Source: Betaproteobacteria bacterium
GTDB taxonomy: Bacteria; Pseudomonadota; Gammaproteobacteria; Burkholderiales; SG8-39
Length of the DNA stretch: 64,000 nt
NCBI GenBank assembly: GCA_947482825.1
Contig: CANKMT010000001.1
Location: 83,588-147,587 of the forward strand
Direction: 5' to 3'
The first letter of the stretch is position 1. Each line of letters begins with the position of its first letter. The notes under the pieces are model-generated. The model was not told the origin of the DNA. It saw only the letters and a program-made list of their open reading frames with translations, and did not search any database. The position numbers were made by a program, and so were the translations under genes. This document shows positions 8,252 to 16,462 of this stretch, piece after piece.

Positions 8252-9928
8252 CTATTTCGCCTTGCTCAATTCCTCATCCCGCAACGCGCGGCGCAGAATC
8301 TTGCCGACGTTGGTCTTGGGCAGCTCTGCGCGGAACTCGATGAACTTGGGAATCTTGTAGCCGGTCAGCTCCTTGCGGCAATGCGCGAGGACCGCCTCCG
8401 CGGTGAGGGCCGGATCCTTCTTCACCACGAACACCTTCGGCACCTCGCCTGATTTTTCGTCCGGCACGCCGATCACGCAGCATTCGAGCACGCCCGGGCA
8501 ACCCGACACCACTTCCTCCAACTCGTTCGGGTAAACGTTGAATCCCGACACCAGGATCATGTCCTTCTTGCGGTCGACGATCTTCACGTAGCCGCGCTCG
8601 TCCATGACGCCGATGTCGCCGGTCTTGAAGGCGCCATCCTTCGCCATCACTTTGGCCGTTTCCTCGGGCCGCTTCCAGTAGCCCTTCATCACCTGGGGTC
8701 CTTCGATACAGATCTCGCCCGTCTGGCCGACAGGCAGGATGTTTTCGTCGTCGTCGCGGATGGTGATCACAGTGTTGGGCACCGGCAGGCCGATCGTGCC
8801 GCTGAATTCCGTCTGGTCGATCGGATTGGTGGTGGCCACCGGCGAGGTCTCGGTGAGGCCGTAGCCTTCGAGGATCGGCACCTTGGTCGCTTGCTGCCAA
8901 CGGTCGGCCACCGCCCGCTGCATCGCCATACCGCCGGCGGATGCGAGCCGCAGCTGCGAGAAATCGATACTCGAAAAATCCGGATGATTGAGCAGCGCGT
9001 TGTAGAGCGTGTTCAGGCCGCTGATCGCGTTGAAGCGGTTGTTCTTCAGTTCCTTGATGAAGCCCGGGATGTCGCGCGGGTTCGGGATCAGCAGATTGCA
9101 GCCGCCGTCGCGCAACATGAACATGCAATTACAGGTCAGCGCATAGATATGGTAGAGCGGTAACGGCGCGACCATGATCAGCGGGTCGTCCTCCTTGCGC
9201 ACCGGCGAGAACCAGGCCGAGACCTGCTCCATGTTGGCGATGATGTTGCGGTGCAGGAGCATCGCACCCTTGGAAACTCCGGTGGTCCCGCCGGTGTACT
9301 GCAGGAAAGCGATGTCCTCGGGGCCCACGTCCACCTTCTTCAACTGCATGCCCGCGCCCTGGCTGATCGCGGTATTGAACGGCACTGCGTTGGGCAGGTT
9401 GAACGCCGGCACCATCTTCTTGACGTTGCGCACCACGAAATTGACGATCAGGCCCTTGAAGCCGAGCAGGTCGCCCATGGAGGCCATGACGACATGCTTG
9501 ACCGGGGTCTTGGACAGCACCTGCTCCAGCGTGCCGGCAAAATTCTCCAGAATCACGATCGCCTCGGCGCCGGAGTCCGTCAACTGGTGCTCGAGCTCGC
9601 GCGGCGTATAGAGCGGATTCACGTTCACCACGATGTAGCCCGCACGCAGGATGCCGAACACGGCCACCGGATACTGCAGCACGTTCGGCATCATCACCGC
9701 CACGCGCGCGCCTTTGGCGAGCCCCTTGGACTGCAGCCAGGCGCCGAACTTGGTCGACAGCTTGTCGACGTCGTCGAAGGTGATCGTCTTGCCCATGCAG
9801 ATGTAGGCGGGCCGGCCGCGGTACTTGCCGACGTTGGCGTCGATCAGGTGCAGAATCGAGCGGTAGGCGGTGATGTCGACTTCCGCGGGCACGCCCTTCG
9901 GGTAGCTCTTGAGCCAGATTTTTTCCAT
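8252..9928 (-). CDS. fadD: Long-chain fatty acid--CoA ligase
   Basis: A 558-residue AMP-forming ligase that activates fatty acids to acyl-CoA. The AMP-binding motif YTGGTTGVSKGAMLLHRN, the GYGLTETSP motif and the C-terminal GFNVYPNELEEVV and [11 protein letters not shown] motif with its catalytic Lys are present. The start at 9928 (MEKIWLKSYPKG) is chosen because GGAGGAG lies just upstream; the open frame extends further but without homology. It appears monocistronic. The C-terminal 60 residues recur as a remnant at 6725-6912. Confidence 0.93.
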   Translation of the reverse strand: MEKIWLKSYPKGVPAEVDITAYRSILHLIDANVGKYRGRPAYICMGKTITFDDVDKLSTKFGAWLQSKGLAKGARVAVMMPNVLQYPVAVFGILRAGYIVVNVNPLYTPRELEHQLTDSGAEAIVILENFAGTLEQVLSKTPVKHVVMASMGDLLGFKGLIVNFVVRNVKKMVPAFNLPNAVPFNTAISQGAGMQLKKVDVGPEDIAFLQYTGGTTGVSKGAMLLHRNIIANMEQVSAWFSPVRKEDDPLIMVAPLPLYHIYALTCNCMFMLRDGGCNLLIPNPRDIPGFIKELKNNRFNAISGLNTLYNALLNHPDFSSIDFSQLRLASAGGMAMQRAVADRWQQATKVPILEGYGLTETSPVATTNPIDQTEFSGTIGLPVPNTVITIRDDDENILPVGQTGEICIEGPQVMKGYWKRPEETAKVMAKDGAFKTGDIGVMDERGYVKIVDRKKDMILVSGFNVYPNELEEVVSGCPGVLECCVIGVPDEKSGEVPKVFVVKKDPALTAEAVLAHCRKELTGYKIPKFIEFRAELPKTNVGKILRRALRDEELSKAK

Positions 9929-10057
9929 GGAGACTCCTCCTGCGGCGAATTCTAGTCTATCGGCGCACCTATCCAGCGTCTTCTGCCACAACGGGACCCC
10001 GGCTTGCGGGTCGTACCCGGCCCGTGGCAGCAATTTTGCCCTTACGCGCTGAAGCGC

Positions 10058-10207
10058 CGTCTCGGCGAAATCTTCGATTCCGAGGACTCGGTAGTGGATC
10101 GCAACTATGCCAAGTCGATTCGCTGGTACCGTCTCGCGCGCGCGCAGGGCGAGGCGATTCCGGTTCAGGCGCCGCGCAGCTACGGACCTTCCGGTGTCGT
10201 GAGGTAG
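10058..10207 (+). pseudogene. Sel1-repeat fragment
   Basis: The frame contains LGEIFDSEDSVVDRNYAKS followed by IRWYRLARAQGEA. This matches one Sel1 (TPR-like) repeat, with the usual V-x-x-x-Y-A-K and W-Y-x-x-A-x-x-Q-G spacing. There is no clear start or signal peptide and no second repeat. It looks like the end of a decayed Sel1-repeat gene in the 377-base gap between fadD and the MFS gene. Confidence 0.45.
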
Positions 10208-10305
10208 CGTCGCAGCGCTGACGGCGCCTGGCGAATGATTAGAATGCCCTGCATGAGTCTTGCCCCGCTTGAACGCATGCTGAACGGAAGTTGAACGCAT
10301 TGAGA

Positions 10306-11526
10306 ATGCGCCTCTTCTACGGGTGGCGTATCGTCGGTGCCTGCTTCATCGTCGCCTCTTTCGCTTGGGCACTCGGCTTGTTTGGGTCGAGCGTCTATCT
10401 CCAAGCCCTGACCACGGCCCATGGCTGGTCGATCGCCGAGGTCTCGTCGGCGATCACAACCTTTCTGCTTGTCAGCGCGCTGATCCAGCAACCGGTCGGC
10501 CGAAGCATCAATCGCTGGGGTCCCAGGCCGATCATGTTGCTCGGCGCGGCAAGCATGGCGTTGGCGGTTCCACTGATCGGCAGGGTTGCCGAGCCCTGGC
10601 AGCTTTACCCGTGCTTTTTCCTGCTCGGGATCGGTTGGGCGAGCCTATCGACAACAGCGATTTCGACAACGGTCGCGCCATGGTTCGAGCGCCACCAGGG
10701 GCGCTCGATCACGCTGGCCATCATGGGCGCAAGTCTGGGGGCCATAGCCGGAGTGCCCCTGCTGCTTTTTGCCGTTCAGCGACTTGGATTGGGCCGGGGC
10801 TTGCTTGCGGTCGGGATTTTGACGGCCGTCGTCCTATTGCCTCTCATCGTGCTCGTGCTTCGCTATCGCACCCCCGCCGATCTTGGACTGCAACGCGACG
10901 GCAGTGCGATCGATGCAGGGGGCCGGGACAGCCTCCTGTTCCCGCACATCGCAACCGCGCTCAATCGCCGCCGGCTCCTCTGGAGCGCGGCCGTCGCGTT
11001 CGCGCTTGTCCTTACCATTCAACTCGGGTTCATCACGCACCACGTTACGCTGGCCGAGCCGTTCCTTGGCACGGCCGGAGCGGGCCTGCTGGTTAGCGCG
11101 ACGGGGGTGGTTTCCATCCTTGGTCGCCTCTATCTCATGCGGATTGTTGATCGTGCTTCGGTTCGGCGCCTCGCCTGCCAGGCAATGCTGGCTCAGACCG
11201 TGGCGATCCTTGCCATAGGCCTCTACCCCAGTGTTCCTGTTCTGATTGCCGCAAGCCTGCTGTACGGCTACGCGATCGGTCAGGTGACCACGCTCGGCCC
11301 CATCGTCATCCGGCGCGAGTTTGGCGCGGACGCGTTCGGGGCTGCCTATGGGACGGCTGCCACCGTGATCCAACTTGCATCGGCGTTTGGCCCGGCGCTC
11401 ATCGGCTTCCTGCGTGACGCTCTCGGCAGCTATGCCTCGGCCTTTCTCGTCGCGGCAACGGTAACCGGGACCGGATGCGCATGCCTGTACCTGGGCGGTG
11501 AAAGGCATCAGGCCAGGCAACGCTAA
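10306..11526 (+). CDS. MFS transporter, OFA/monocarboxylate-like
   Basis: A 406-residue membrane protein with twelve predicted helices. MRLFYGWRIVGACFIVASF at the N-terminus is typical of the oxalate/formate antiporter and monocarboxylate branch of the MFS. Loop 2-3 carries a GRSINRWGPRP motif, a variant of the MFS A-motif. A TTG at 10291 could extend it by five residues; ATG 10306 is preferred because it begins exactly at the conserved Tyr-Gly-Trp segment. Substrate unknown, probably an organic acid. No operon partner. Confidence 0.85.
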   Translation: MRLFYGWRIVGACFIVASFAWALGLFGSSVYLQALTTAHGWSIAEVSSAITTFLLVSALIQQPVGRSINRWGPRPIMLLGAASMALAVPLIGRVAEPWQLYPCFFLLGIGWASLSTTAISTTVAPWFERHQGRSITLAIMGASLGAIAGVPLLLFAVQRLGLGRGLLAVGILTAVVLLPLIVLVLRYRTPADLGLQRDGSAIDAGGRDSLLFPHIATALNRRRLLWSAAVAFALVLTIQLGFITHHVTLAEPFLGTAGAGLLVSATGVVSILGRLYLMRIVDRASVRRLACQAMLAQTVAILAIGLYPSVPVLIAASLLYGYAIGQVTTLGPIVIRREFGADAFGAAYGTAATVIQLASAFGPALIGFLRDALGSYASAFLVAATVTGTGCACLYLGGERHQARQR

Positions 11527-11590
11527 GTTCGATCAGCCCGCCCCCTCCAGTGGATGATCGCGATGCATCGCCTCGCGACGAAGGTCGGGG

Positions 11591-12112
11591 CTAGCTCACC
11601 AGCAGCTTCAACGCTCTCTCGATCGCTTCATCCGCCAACTGGTCCAATTCCTCCGCCGTCCGGTTCTGGATCGGATGCTGCACATAGACGATCGCCGGCT
11701 CGAAGCCGATCGCCTGCGATTGCGAGGCCACCGCGTCGGTGAAACCGGTCGTGACGACCGAGACGCCCGGAATCCCGCGGGCATCGAGGTTCATGAGGTC
11801 GTGCAGACTGCACGACGTGCAGGAGCCTCAGTCCGATAATGCGATCAGAACGACGTCGGCTTTCTCCGCGACCTCTTGCAGGATCTCCGGCGTGGCGATC
11901 TTGGCGTTGGTCGGCTTGCCGGTGCGCATTGTCCTGATGTTCTTCTCGTGCAGGCGCATTTCCACGCGGTCGAGGAACTCCTTCGTCTTGGCCTTGCCGA
12001 TGTCGAACAGGGCCACCGTCTTGCCGTCGAGCGAAGGCGGCGGCTTCAGGCGCGCGCGCTTGAGCGGCGAGGTTTCAGGCGTCGGGTCGCGCATCCAGTT
12101 CATCGCGGTCAT
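11591..12112 (-). CDS. UGSC-family selenoprotein (UGA = Sec at codon 95)
   Basis: The frame from 12112 reads through a TGA at 11828-11830 to TAG at 11591, giving 173 residues. Around the TGA it reads LIALSD-U-GSCTSCSLHD, so the motif is U95-G-S-C98-x-x-C101. Both sides are clearly one protein: an alpha/beta start (DGKTVALFDIGKAKTK) before, and RGIPGVSVVTTGF and IVYVQHPI after. It matches the UGSC (seleno)protein family. The layout U-G-x-C-T-x-C, then GIP-V-V, then a HP motif also recalls the Sec subunits of glycine/proline reductases (GrdB, PrdB); that link is inference. The start overlaps the upstream stop as ATGA. A SECIS-like hairpin follows the UGA. Confidence 0.92.
11798..11816 (-). promoter_or_regulatory. 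Bacterial SECIS hairpin of the UGSC gene
   Basis: On the mRNA, 11 bases after the UGA, GUCGUGC pairs perfectly with GCACGAC around an AGUCU loop. The loop begins at base 19 after the UGA and has G in its second place, matching bacterial SECIS rules. The apical GCAGUCUGC differs from the E. coli fdhF SECIS apex (GCAGGUCUGC) by a single G. Confidence 0.88.
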
Positions 12113-13548
12113 GGCTTGATCTCCTTGGTGACGGGTTGCAGTTCGAAACGGTTGCGCCCGGCGATCCAGCCCGGGAGGATTGCGGAAAACAGGCCGGCGG
12201 GGCCGCCGGCGCGCACGATCATGAGGCCGTCTTCGTAGAACTTGGGCACCTGCTTGTCGGCGAACGCGGCCGGCAGGCCCTCGCCGACGCCTTGGGCGCC
12301 GGCCACGAGGTCCTTGCCGGGCCGCACGGTGGCGGCGAGGATCGCGGCCTCGATGCGCTTGCGGTCCCATCCGCCCTCGGCAAAGATCGCGTAGTGCTCT
12401 GGCGAGAGGACGAGGATCGCGCGCTGCGACTGCGCGACCTTGGGGTGGCCGATCGCGCACAGCCCCATCGCGAGCGAGCGGGCGAGGTCCTCGGGCGAAC
12501 GCGATTTCTGGTCCATGAATCCCTGCACGCCTTCACCCTGGAACAGCGTGACCGTGGACTGGCCACGCGCGAATCCGCGCGAGACCGACAGCGGCTCCCA
12601 GCCCGGGTCGGATTCGTCCTCGGCGAAGCAGAACGTGTACTTGCCCGGGTTTCCCAGCGTTGCGCGATCGACTTCGCCGGGCCGGCCGCCGCCGACATTG
12701 CGCACGATCAGTTGCAGCGCACGGCCAATGGTTGCGTTGGCGCGATTGCCTTGGCCGAGCGCATTGATGCCTGAATTCATCCCGATGCGTTTGGCCACCG
12801 GACCGTTCACGATGATGATCGGCCCGGAAAAGTAGGTCGTCGCGAGCACGCCGTGCAGCGTGAATTCCGGCACGAGCGCTGCTTCGAGCGCAGCCAGCAC
12901 GACCGGCAGGTACTCCGGCTTGCACCCCGCCATGACGGCGTTGATCGCGGCTTTTTCCACCGTGCATTCGGCGAGGTTCGGCGGGATGGGGCCGAGCACT
13001 TCGTTCGGTTTGCGGGTCGTTCCCTGCAGCATGCGCAGGATGCGTACGTCGGTGGGCGGCACCACCGGCAGGCCATCGCTCCAACCGCGTTCGAAGCAGG
13101 CTTCGATCGGGTCGTCGTAGTCGCCGTATTCGATCTTGCGCGACTTGAGTCCCGGATCGCCGAACTTGACCTGGAGGTATTCCGCCAGACCGGGCTCGAC
13201 GCTCTTCGATCCGCAGCCCGGGCGCAACGCCGGCATCCCGGCGCCGAGGTCCGCGATGCCTGTGACTCGCCGCCATTCGTTGATATCCCAGCCTTCGGTG
13301 CGCGTGGTCTCCTTGCCGTTCTCGTAACGGATCAGGGTCGGGACGATCTCGATGCCGTGCCGGAAGGACTCGCCGAGTTCGCGATCGTCGATGACCCCGG
13401 GCAACTGCTCCGGGAAAGTCGGGTCATCCTGCGAATAGACCTTGAGGGCCTGTCCGCCTTGTGCAAGCGTGCGCAGCACCGGTGCGACCAACTGGCAGGT
13501 CGGGCAGTCGCGCTTGGCAAAGACTGTGAGGGAAACGCCAGTGCTCAT
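12109..13548 (-). CDS. Thioredoxin domain fused to a UGSC-operon domain of unknown function
   Basis: A 479-residue protein. Residues 1-95 form a thioredoxin fold with C15-P-T-C18 in RDCPTCQLVAPVL and the cis-Pro motif IEIVPTLIRYENGK. The remaining about 380 residues form one large domain I do not recognise. Landmarks are GWSDGLPVVPPTD, MNSGINALGQGNRANATIG and RNVGGGRPGEVDRATLG, with further cysteines such as PGCGS. It sits between the two UGA-containing genes: its stop overlaps the UGSC start (ATGA), and its ATG is 24 bases after the AhpD-like stop. It is cytoplasmic, with no signal peptide. I infer that it reduces or partners the selenoproteins. Confidence 0.85.
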   Translation of the reverse strand: MSTGVSLTVFAKRDCPTCQLVAPVLRTLAQGGQALKVYSQDDPTFPEQLPGVIDDRELGESFRHGIEIVPTLIRYENGKETTRTEGWDINEWRRVTGIADLGAGMPALRPGCGSKSVEPGLAEYLQVKFGDPGLKSRKIEYGDYDDPIEACFERGWSDGLPVVPPTDVRILRMLQGTTRKPNEVLGPIPPNLAECTVEKAAINAVMAGCKPEYLPVVLAALEAALVPEFTLHGVLATTYFSGPIIIVNGPVAKRIGMNSGINALGQGNRANATIGRALQLIVRNVGGGRPGEVDRATLGNPGKYTFCFAEDESDPGWEPLSVSRGFARGQSTVTLFQGEGVQGFMDQKSRSPEDLARSLAMGLCAIGHPKVAQSQRAILVLSPEHYAIFAEGGWDRKRIEAAILAATVRPGKDLVAGAQGVGEGLPAAFADKQVPKFYEDGLMIVRAGGPAGLFSAILPGWIAGRNRFELQPVTKEIKP

Positions 13549-13572
13549 CGTTGGCTCCGCAGGGTGGCTATT

Positions 13573-14685
13573 TCAGGGCTCGCCGCGCACGCGCGGGAAT
13601 TCGTTGACGCCGGCGCGTTCGCGGATCTCGGGCGCATCGCTGCCGCGCGCCGCGGTTTCGTAGGGAATGCCGATCGCATCGGCTATGCGAACGAATCCGT
13701 GAAAAGCGGCGATCACCGCGGCCGCGTCGACGAGGCCGGCTTCGCCGAGCACGGCAAGCAAAGCACCGCGGGCGGCGGCCGTGCGCGTTTCGTCTCGCAT
13801 CACAACGGCTTCGGCAAACTCGACCAGCGCCGCGGCATTCGGGATGTCGACGGTCTCGTCGAATCCCGCGGTGACGCCGCGCACATCGACCTGGCGTCCC
13901 TTGATTTGCATGCTCTCACGGAGCATGTAGGCGTGAGCCGTCGTTCAATAAGCGCACTGGTGCATGGCCGAGACGCGCGCGGCAAGGATCTCGACCTGAG
14001 GCCGCTCGATGGCGCGGATCGAGGTGCCGAACTGGTAGACGTACTCGCCGGGCAGGTAGTGGCAGTTGGCCAGCGCCGTGTAGTCGCGCACTGCCTGAGG
14101 CACCAATGACAGCCCGCGGTAGATGTAGCCTGCTTTCGGGTTTGGGTACAAAGGGCCGTCGGATTCGACCGCGTCTTCGGGCTCGACCAGCGGCAGCCAG
14201 GCGGCCTTCTTTCTTGCGCCCGGGGGCCGGTAGCGGCTGGGTTCGCCGGCGGCGTGCGCGGGGAGATCGCGAAGGGCAAGTCCCAGCGCGCGATGGCAGG
14301 TGTCCATGATCATGACCATCGCCACGAGGCCGACGATCTCGACGTATTCGCCTTCGGACACTCCCTTGGCGAGCATGGACGCCGACCATTTCTCTGTCAG
14401 GCGTCCCGGATCGGTCACCACGCGATGGACCAACTCGGCCTGCGCTGCGCCGAGCGTCCCAAGCGTGTCGTGCGCGCCTTCGACCGTATTGGGCGACAGC
14501 GCCGCCTTGATGCGGGCGCAATGGGCGCAGTCGCGTGCATAGCGGATTTCCGCGGAGACGGCGACTCGCTGGGCGCCGGTGAGCCAGGTGCCGGGCGCAG
14601 CAATTGCGGCCCAGGCGCGCTCGTGCGCTTCCGTCAGGTCGGGGCGGACCGGGAAAGGGCTTCCTGCGAAAGACTGGGTGGGCAT
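13573..14685 (-). CDS. AhpD-like (CMD family) selenoprotein, UGA = Sec at codon 247
   Basis: The frame from 14685 passes a TGA at 13945-13947 and continues in register to 13573, giving 370 residues. The N-terminal half has a CMD-like motif ARDC53-A-H-C56ARIK. The second half reads EILAARVSAMHQC244-A-Y-U247-TTAH, the AhpD signature E...C-x-x-C-x-x-x-H with the second, peroxidatic Cys replaced by Sec. This points to a hydroperoxide- or disulfide-type redox enzyme of higher reactivity than a Cys form. The start is fixed by GGAGGAA eight bases upstream. A SECIS-like hairpin follows the UGA. It is the first gene of the three-gene operon and is transcribed away from the thiolase cluster. Confidence 0.92.
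13909..13927 (-). promoter_or_regulatory. Bacterial SECIS hairpin of the AhpD-like gene
   Basis: CAUGCUC pairs perfectly with GAGCAUG around a CGUGA loop. The loop starts at base 25 after the UGA and has G at its second place. Distance, stem length and loop fit the bacterial SECIS pattern. In both Sec genes here, loop positions 2-3 are GU. Confidence 0.85.
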
Positions 14686-14846
14686 TTCGGCTTCCTCCGT
14701 TGATTCGGCCAAGTTAAGCCATTCATCGGCGGCGTGCAATCGCCGGCGAAACGACCGCTCGTGTTTCGCACCGTGCGACCGGCCGGCGAGGCAAAGGTGG
14801 TTATGATCCGGAGGGTCCGCAAGGACTCATTTATCAAGGGAGTTCC

Positions 14847-16019
14847 ATGGCAAAGCGCAAAGACATTGCGGTGATCGGCTACGGCGAGACCAAGGTCACG
14901 CTCAAGGGCGGCCGCAGTTCGTATGACCTCGCCGGCAAGGTGCTCGAGCAGATCCTGAACCAGACCGGCATCGACAAGAACAAGATCGACGGTCTGTCGA
15001 TCGCCGAAACGATGAGCGAGACGTCCAACCCGTTCTGGGGCGTCTACATGTCCGAGATGCTCGGGCTGTCGCCGCACTGGATGCAGCTGAACGGCCTCGG
15101 CGGCACCTCGGGCATCGGCGGCATCGCGCGCGCCGCGGCAGCGATCCGCGACGGCCTGTGCGAAACGGTTTTCGTGGTGGCCTCGGATGCGCAGTCTTCC
15201 GGTCGCAACCCGGAGCAGGGCGCGCAGCGCGGCGAGTTCCAGTACCCGACCGGACTGCGCGGCCCGGTCGGCGCATTTGGCCTGATCACGCAACGCTACC
15301 GCCACCAGTACGGCCTGGATGACCGGGCCCTGGCCAAGCTTGCGGTCACGCAGCGCAACCACGCGCTCATGAACCCGAACGCGGTCGACAAGCTGCAAAA
15401 GCCCTTGACCGAGGCCGATTACCTCAACTCCAAGTACGTGTCCGAACCCTTGCGCATGCTCGATTCAGTCATGGTCTGCGATGGCGCCAACGGCGTGCTC
15501 GTCACCTCGACCGAGAATGCGAAAAAGCTTGGCGCAAAGAAGATGATCCACCCGGTGGGCTACGGCGAGATCAGCAACTTCAAGGGGGCCGAGCCGCTGG
15601 CTGACATCACGATTTCCGGATTCTCGGTGGCTGGTCCCAAGGCGCTCAAGCAGGCCGAGATGACGCCCAAGGACGTGCGCATGATCATGCCGTACGACGA
15701 TTTCCTGATTGCGCTGATCATCACGCTCGAGGACATCGGCTTCTGCCCCAAAGGCAAGGGCTGCGAGTTCGTCATGAATACCGACCTGTCGTACAAAGGC
15801 ACGCTGCCGCTGAATACTTCGGGCGGGCAGATCTCCGCCGGCCAGCCCGGGCTTGCCGGCGGCGGGCTCAACCTTGTGGAGGGCGTGCGTCAGATGTTCG
15901 GCGAGGCCGGCGCGCGCCAGGTCTCCGATCCGCGCAACTGCATGGTCACCGGCATCGGCGTCATTCCCTACGGCCGCAACTGGGGCGTCTCCGGCGTCCT
16001 CGTCCTGGAGCAATCATGA
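14847..16019 (+). CDS. Thiolase / SCP-x-like acetyl-CoA acyltransferase
   Basis: A 390-residue thiolase-fold protein. It has the GLGGTSGIGGIARAAAAI region and a C-terminal NTSGGQISAGQPGLAGGG-type motif holding the active-site region. The usual nucleophile-loop Cys of degradative thiolases is not obvious, as in many DUF35-paired thiolase-like proteins. AAGGGAG precedes ATG 14847. The stop overlaps the next start as ATGA, and the next gene is the Zn-ribbon/OB-fold partner that such thiolases need. Probable step: C-C cleavage or formation on an unusual acyl-CoA. It diverges from the selenoprotein operon across 161 bases in which I saw no clear promoter. Confidence 0.9.
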   Translation: MAKRKDIAVIGYGETKVTLKGGRSSYDLAGKVLEQILNQTGIDKNKIDGLSIAETMSETSNPFWGVYMSEMLGLSPHWMQLNGLGGTSGIGGIARAAAAIRDGLCETVFVVASDAQSSGRNPEQGAQRGEFQYPTGLRGPVGAFGLITQRYRHQYGLDDRALAKLAVTQRNHALMNPNAVDKLQKPLTEADYLNSKYVSEPLRMLDSVMVCDGANGVLVTSTENAKKLGAKKMIHPVGYGEISNFKGAEPLADITISGFSVAGPKALKQAEMTPKDVRMIMPYDDFLIALIITLEDIGFCPKGKGCEFVMNTDLSYKGTLPLNTSGGQISAGQPGLAGGGLNLVEGVRQMFGEAGARQVSDPRNCMVTGIGVIPYGRNWGVSGVLVLEQS

Positions 16020-16462
16020 GCGAACCCATTAAGGCACCGGCCAAGCCGGAAGCGAAGAAGATCCCGCGTCCCCTTCCCCGGCCGAATACCTACATGAACA
16101 CCCAGCCGTTCTGGGATGCGGCCAAGAACGGCAAGCTCGTGATCCAGTACTGCAAGGACACCGGCAAGCCGCAGTTCTTCCCGCGCCCGGTCAGCCTGGC
16201 CAACGGCAAGCGCAACCTCGAGTGGCGCGAAGTGTCCGGCAAAGGCACGGTGTACAGCTACACCAACACTTTCAGCGCCTGGCCCGGCCATGAAGACCGC
16301 GTGCCGTACCTCGTCGCGCTGGTCGAACTCGCCGAAGGCGTGCGCATCCTCTGCAACCTCCTGAACGTGAAGGCCGAGGACGTGAAGATCGGTATGCCGG
16401 TCAAACTGTGCTGGGAGAAGCTGTCGGACGACATCAATTACCCGGCTTTCGAACCCGCCTGA
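16016..16462 (+). CDS. Zn-ribbon/OB-fold (DUF35) thiolase partner
   Basis: A 148-residue acyl-CoA-associated OB-fold protein. The motif TQPFWDAAKNGKLVIQYC is followed by the region where a rubredoxin-like zinc ribbon normally sits, then WREVSGKGTVYSYT and VELAEGVRILCN. These proteins form complexes with SCP-x-type thiolases. Here the second Cys pair is incomplete (FPRPVS instead of a CxxC knuckle), so zinc may not be bound. The start overlaps the thiolase stop. The stop TGA lies on the edge of the inverted-repeat element that follows. Confidence 0.88.
   Translation: MSEPIKAPAKPEAKKIPRPLPRPNTYMNTQPFWDAAKNGKLVIQYCKDTGKPQFFPRPVSLANGKRNLEWREVSGKGTVYSYTNTFSAWPGHEDRVPYLVALVELAEGVRILCNLLNVKAEDVKIGMPVKLCWEKLSDDINYPAFEPA

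Noticed and set aside
11591..11794. A separate 67-residue gene
   Set aside because: It is the C-terminal part of the UGSC selenoprotein after the UGA.
13573..13926. A separate 117-residue gene
   Set aside because: It is the in-frame continuation of the AhpD-like gene after the UGA. No ribosome site precedes its Met codons, and the AhpD motif spans the junction.
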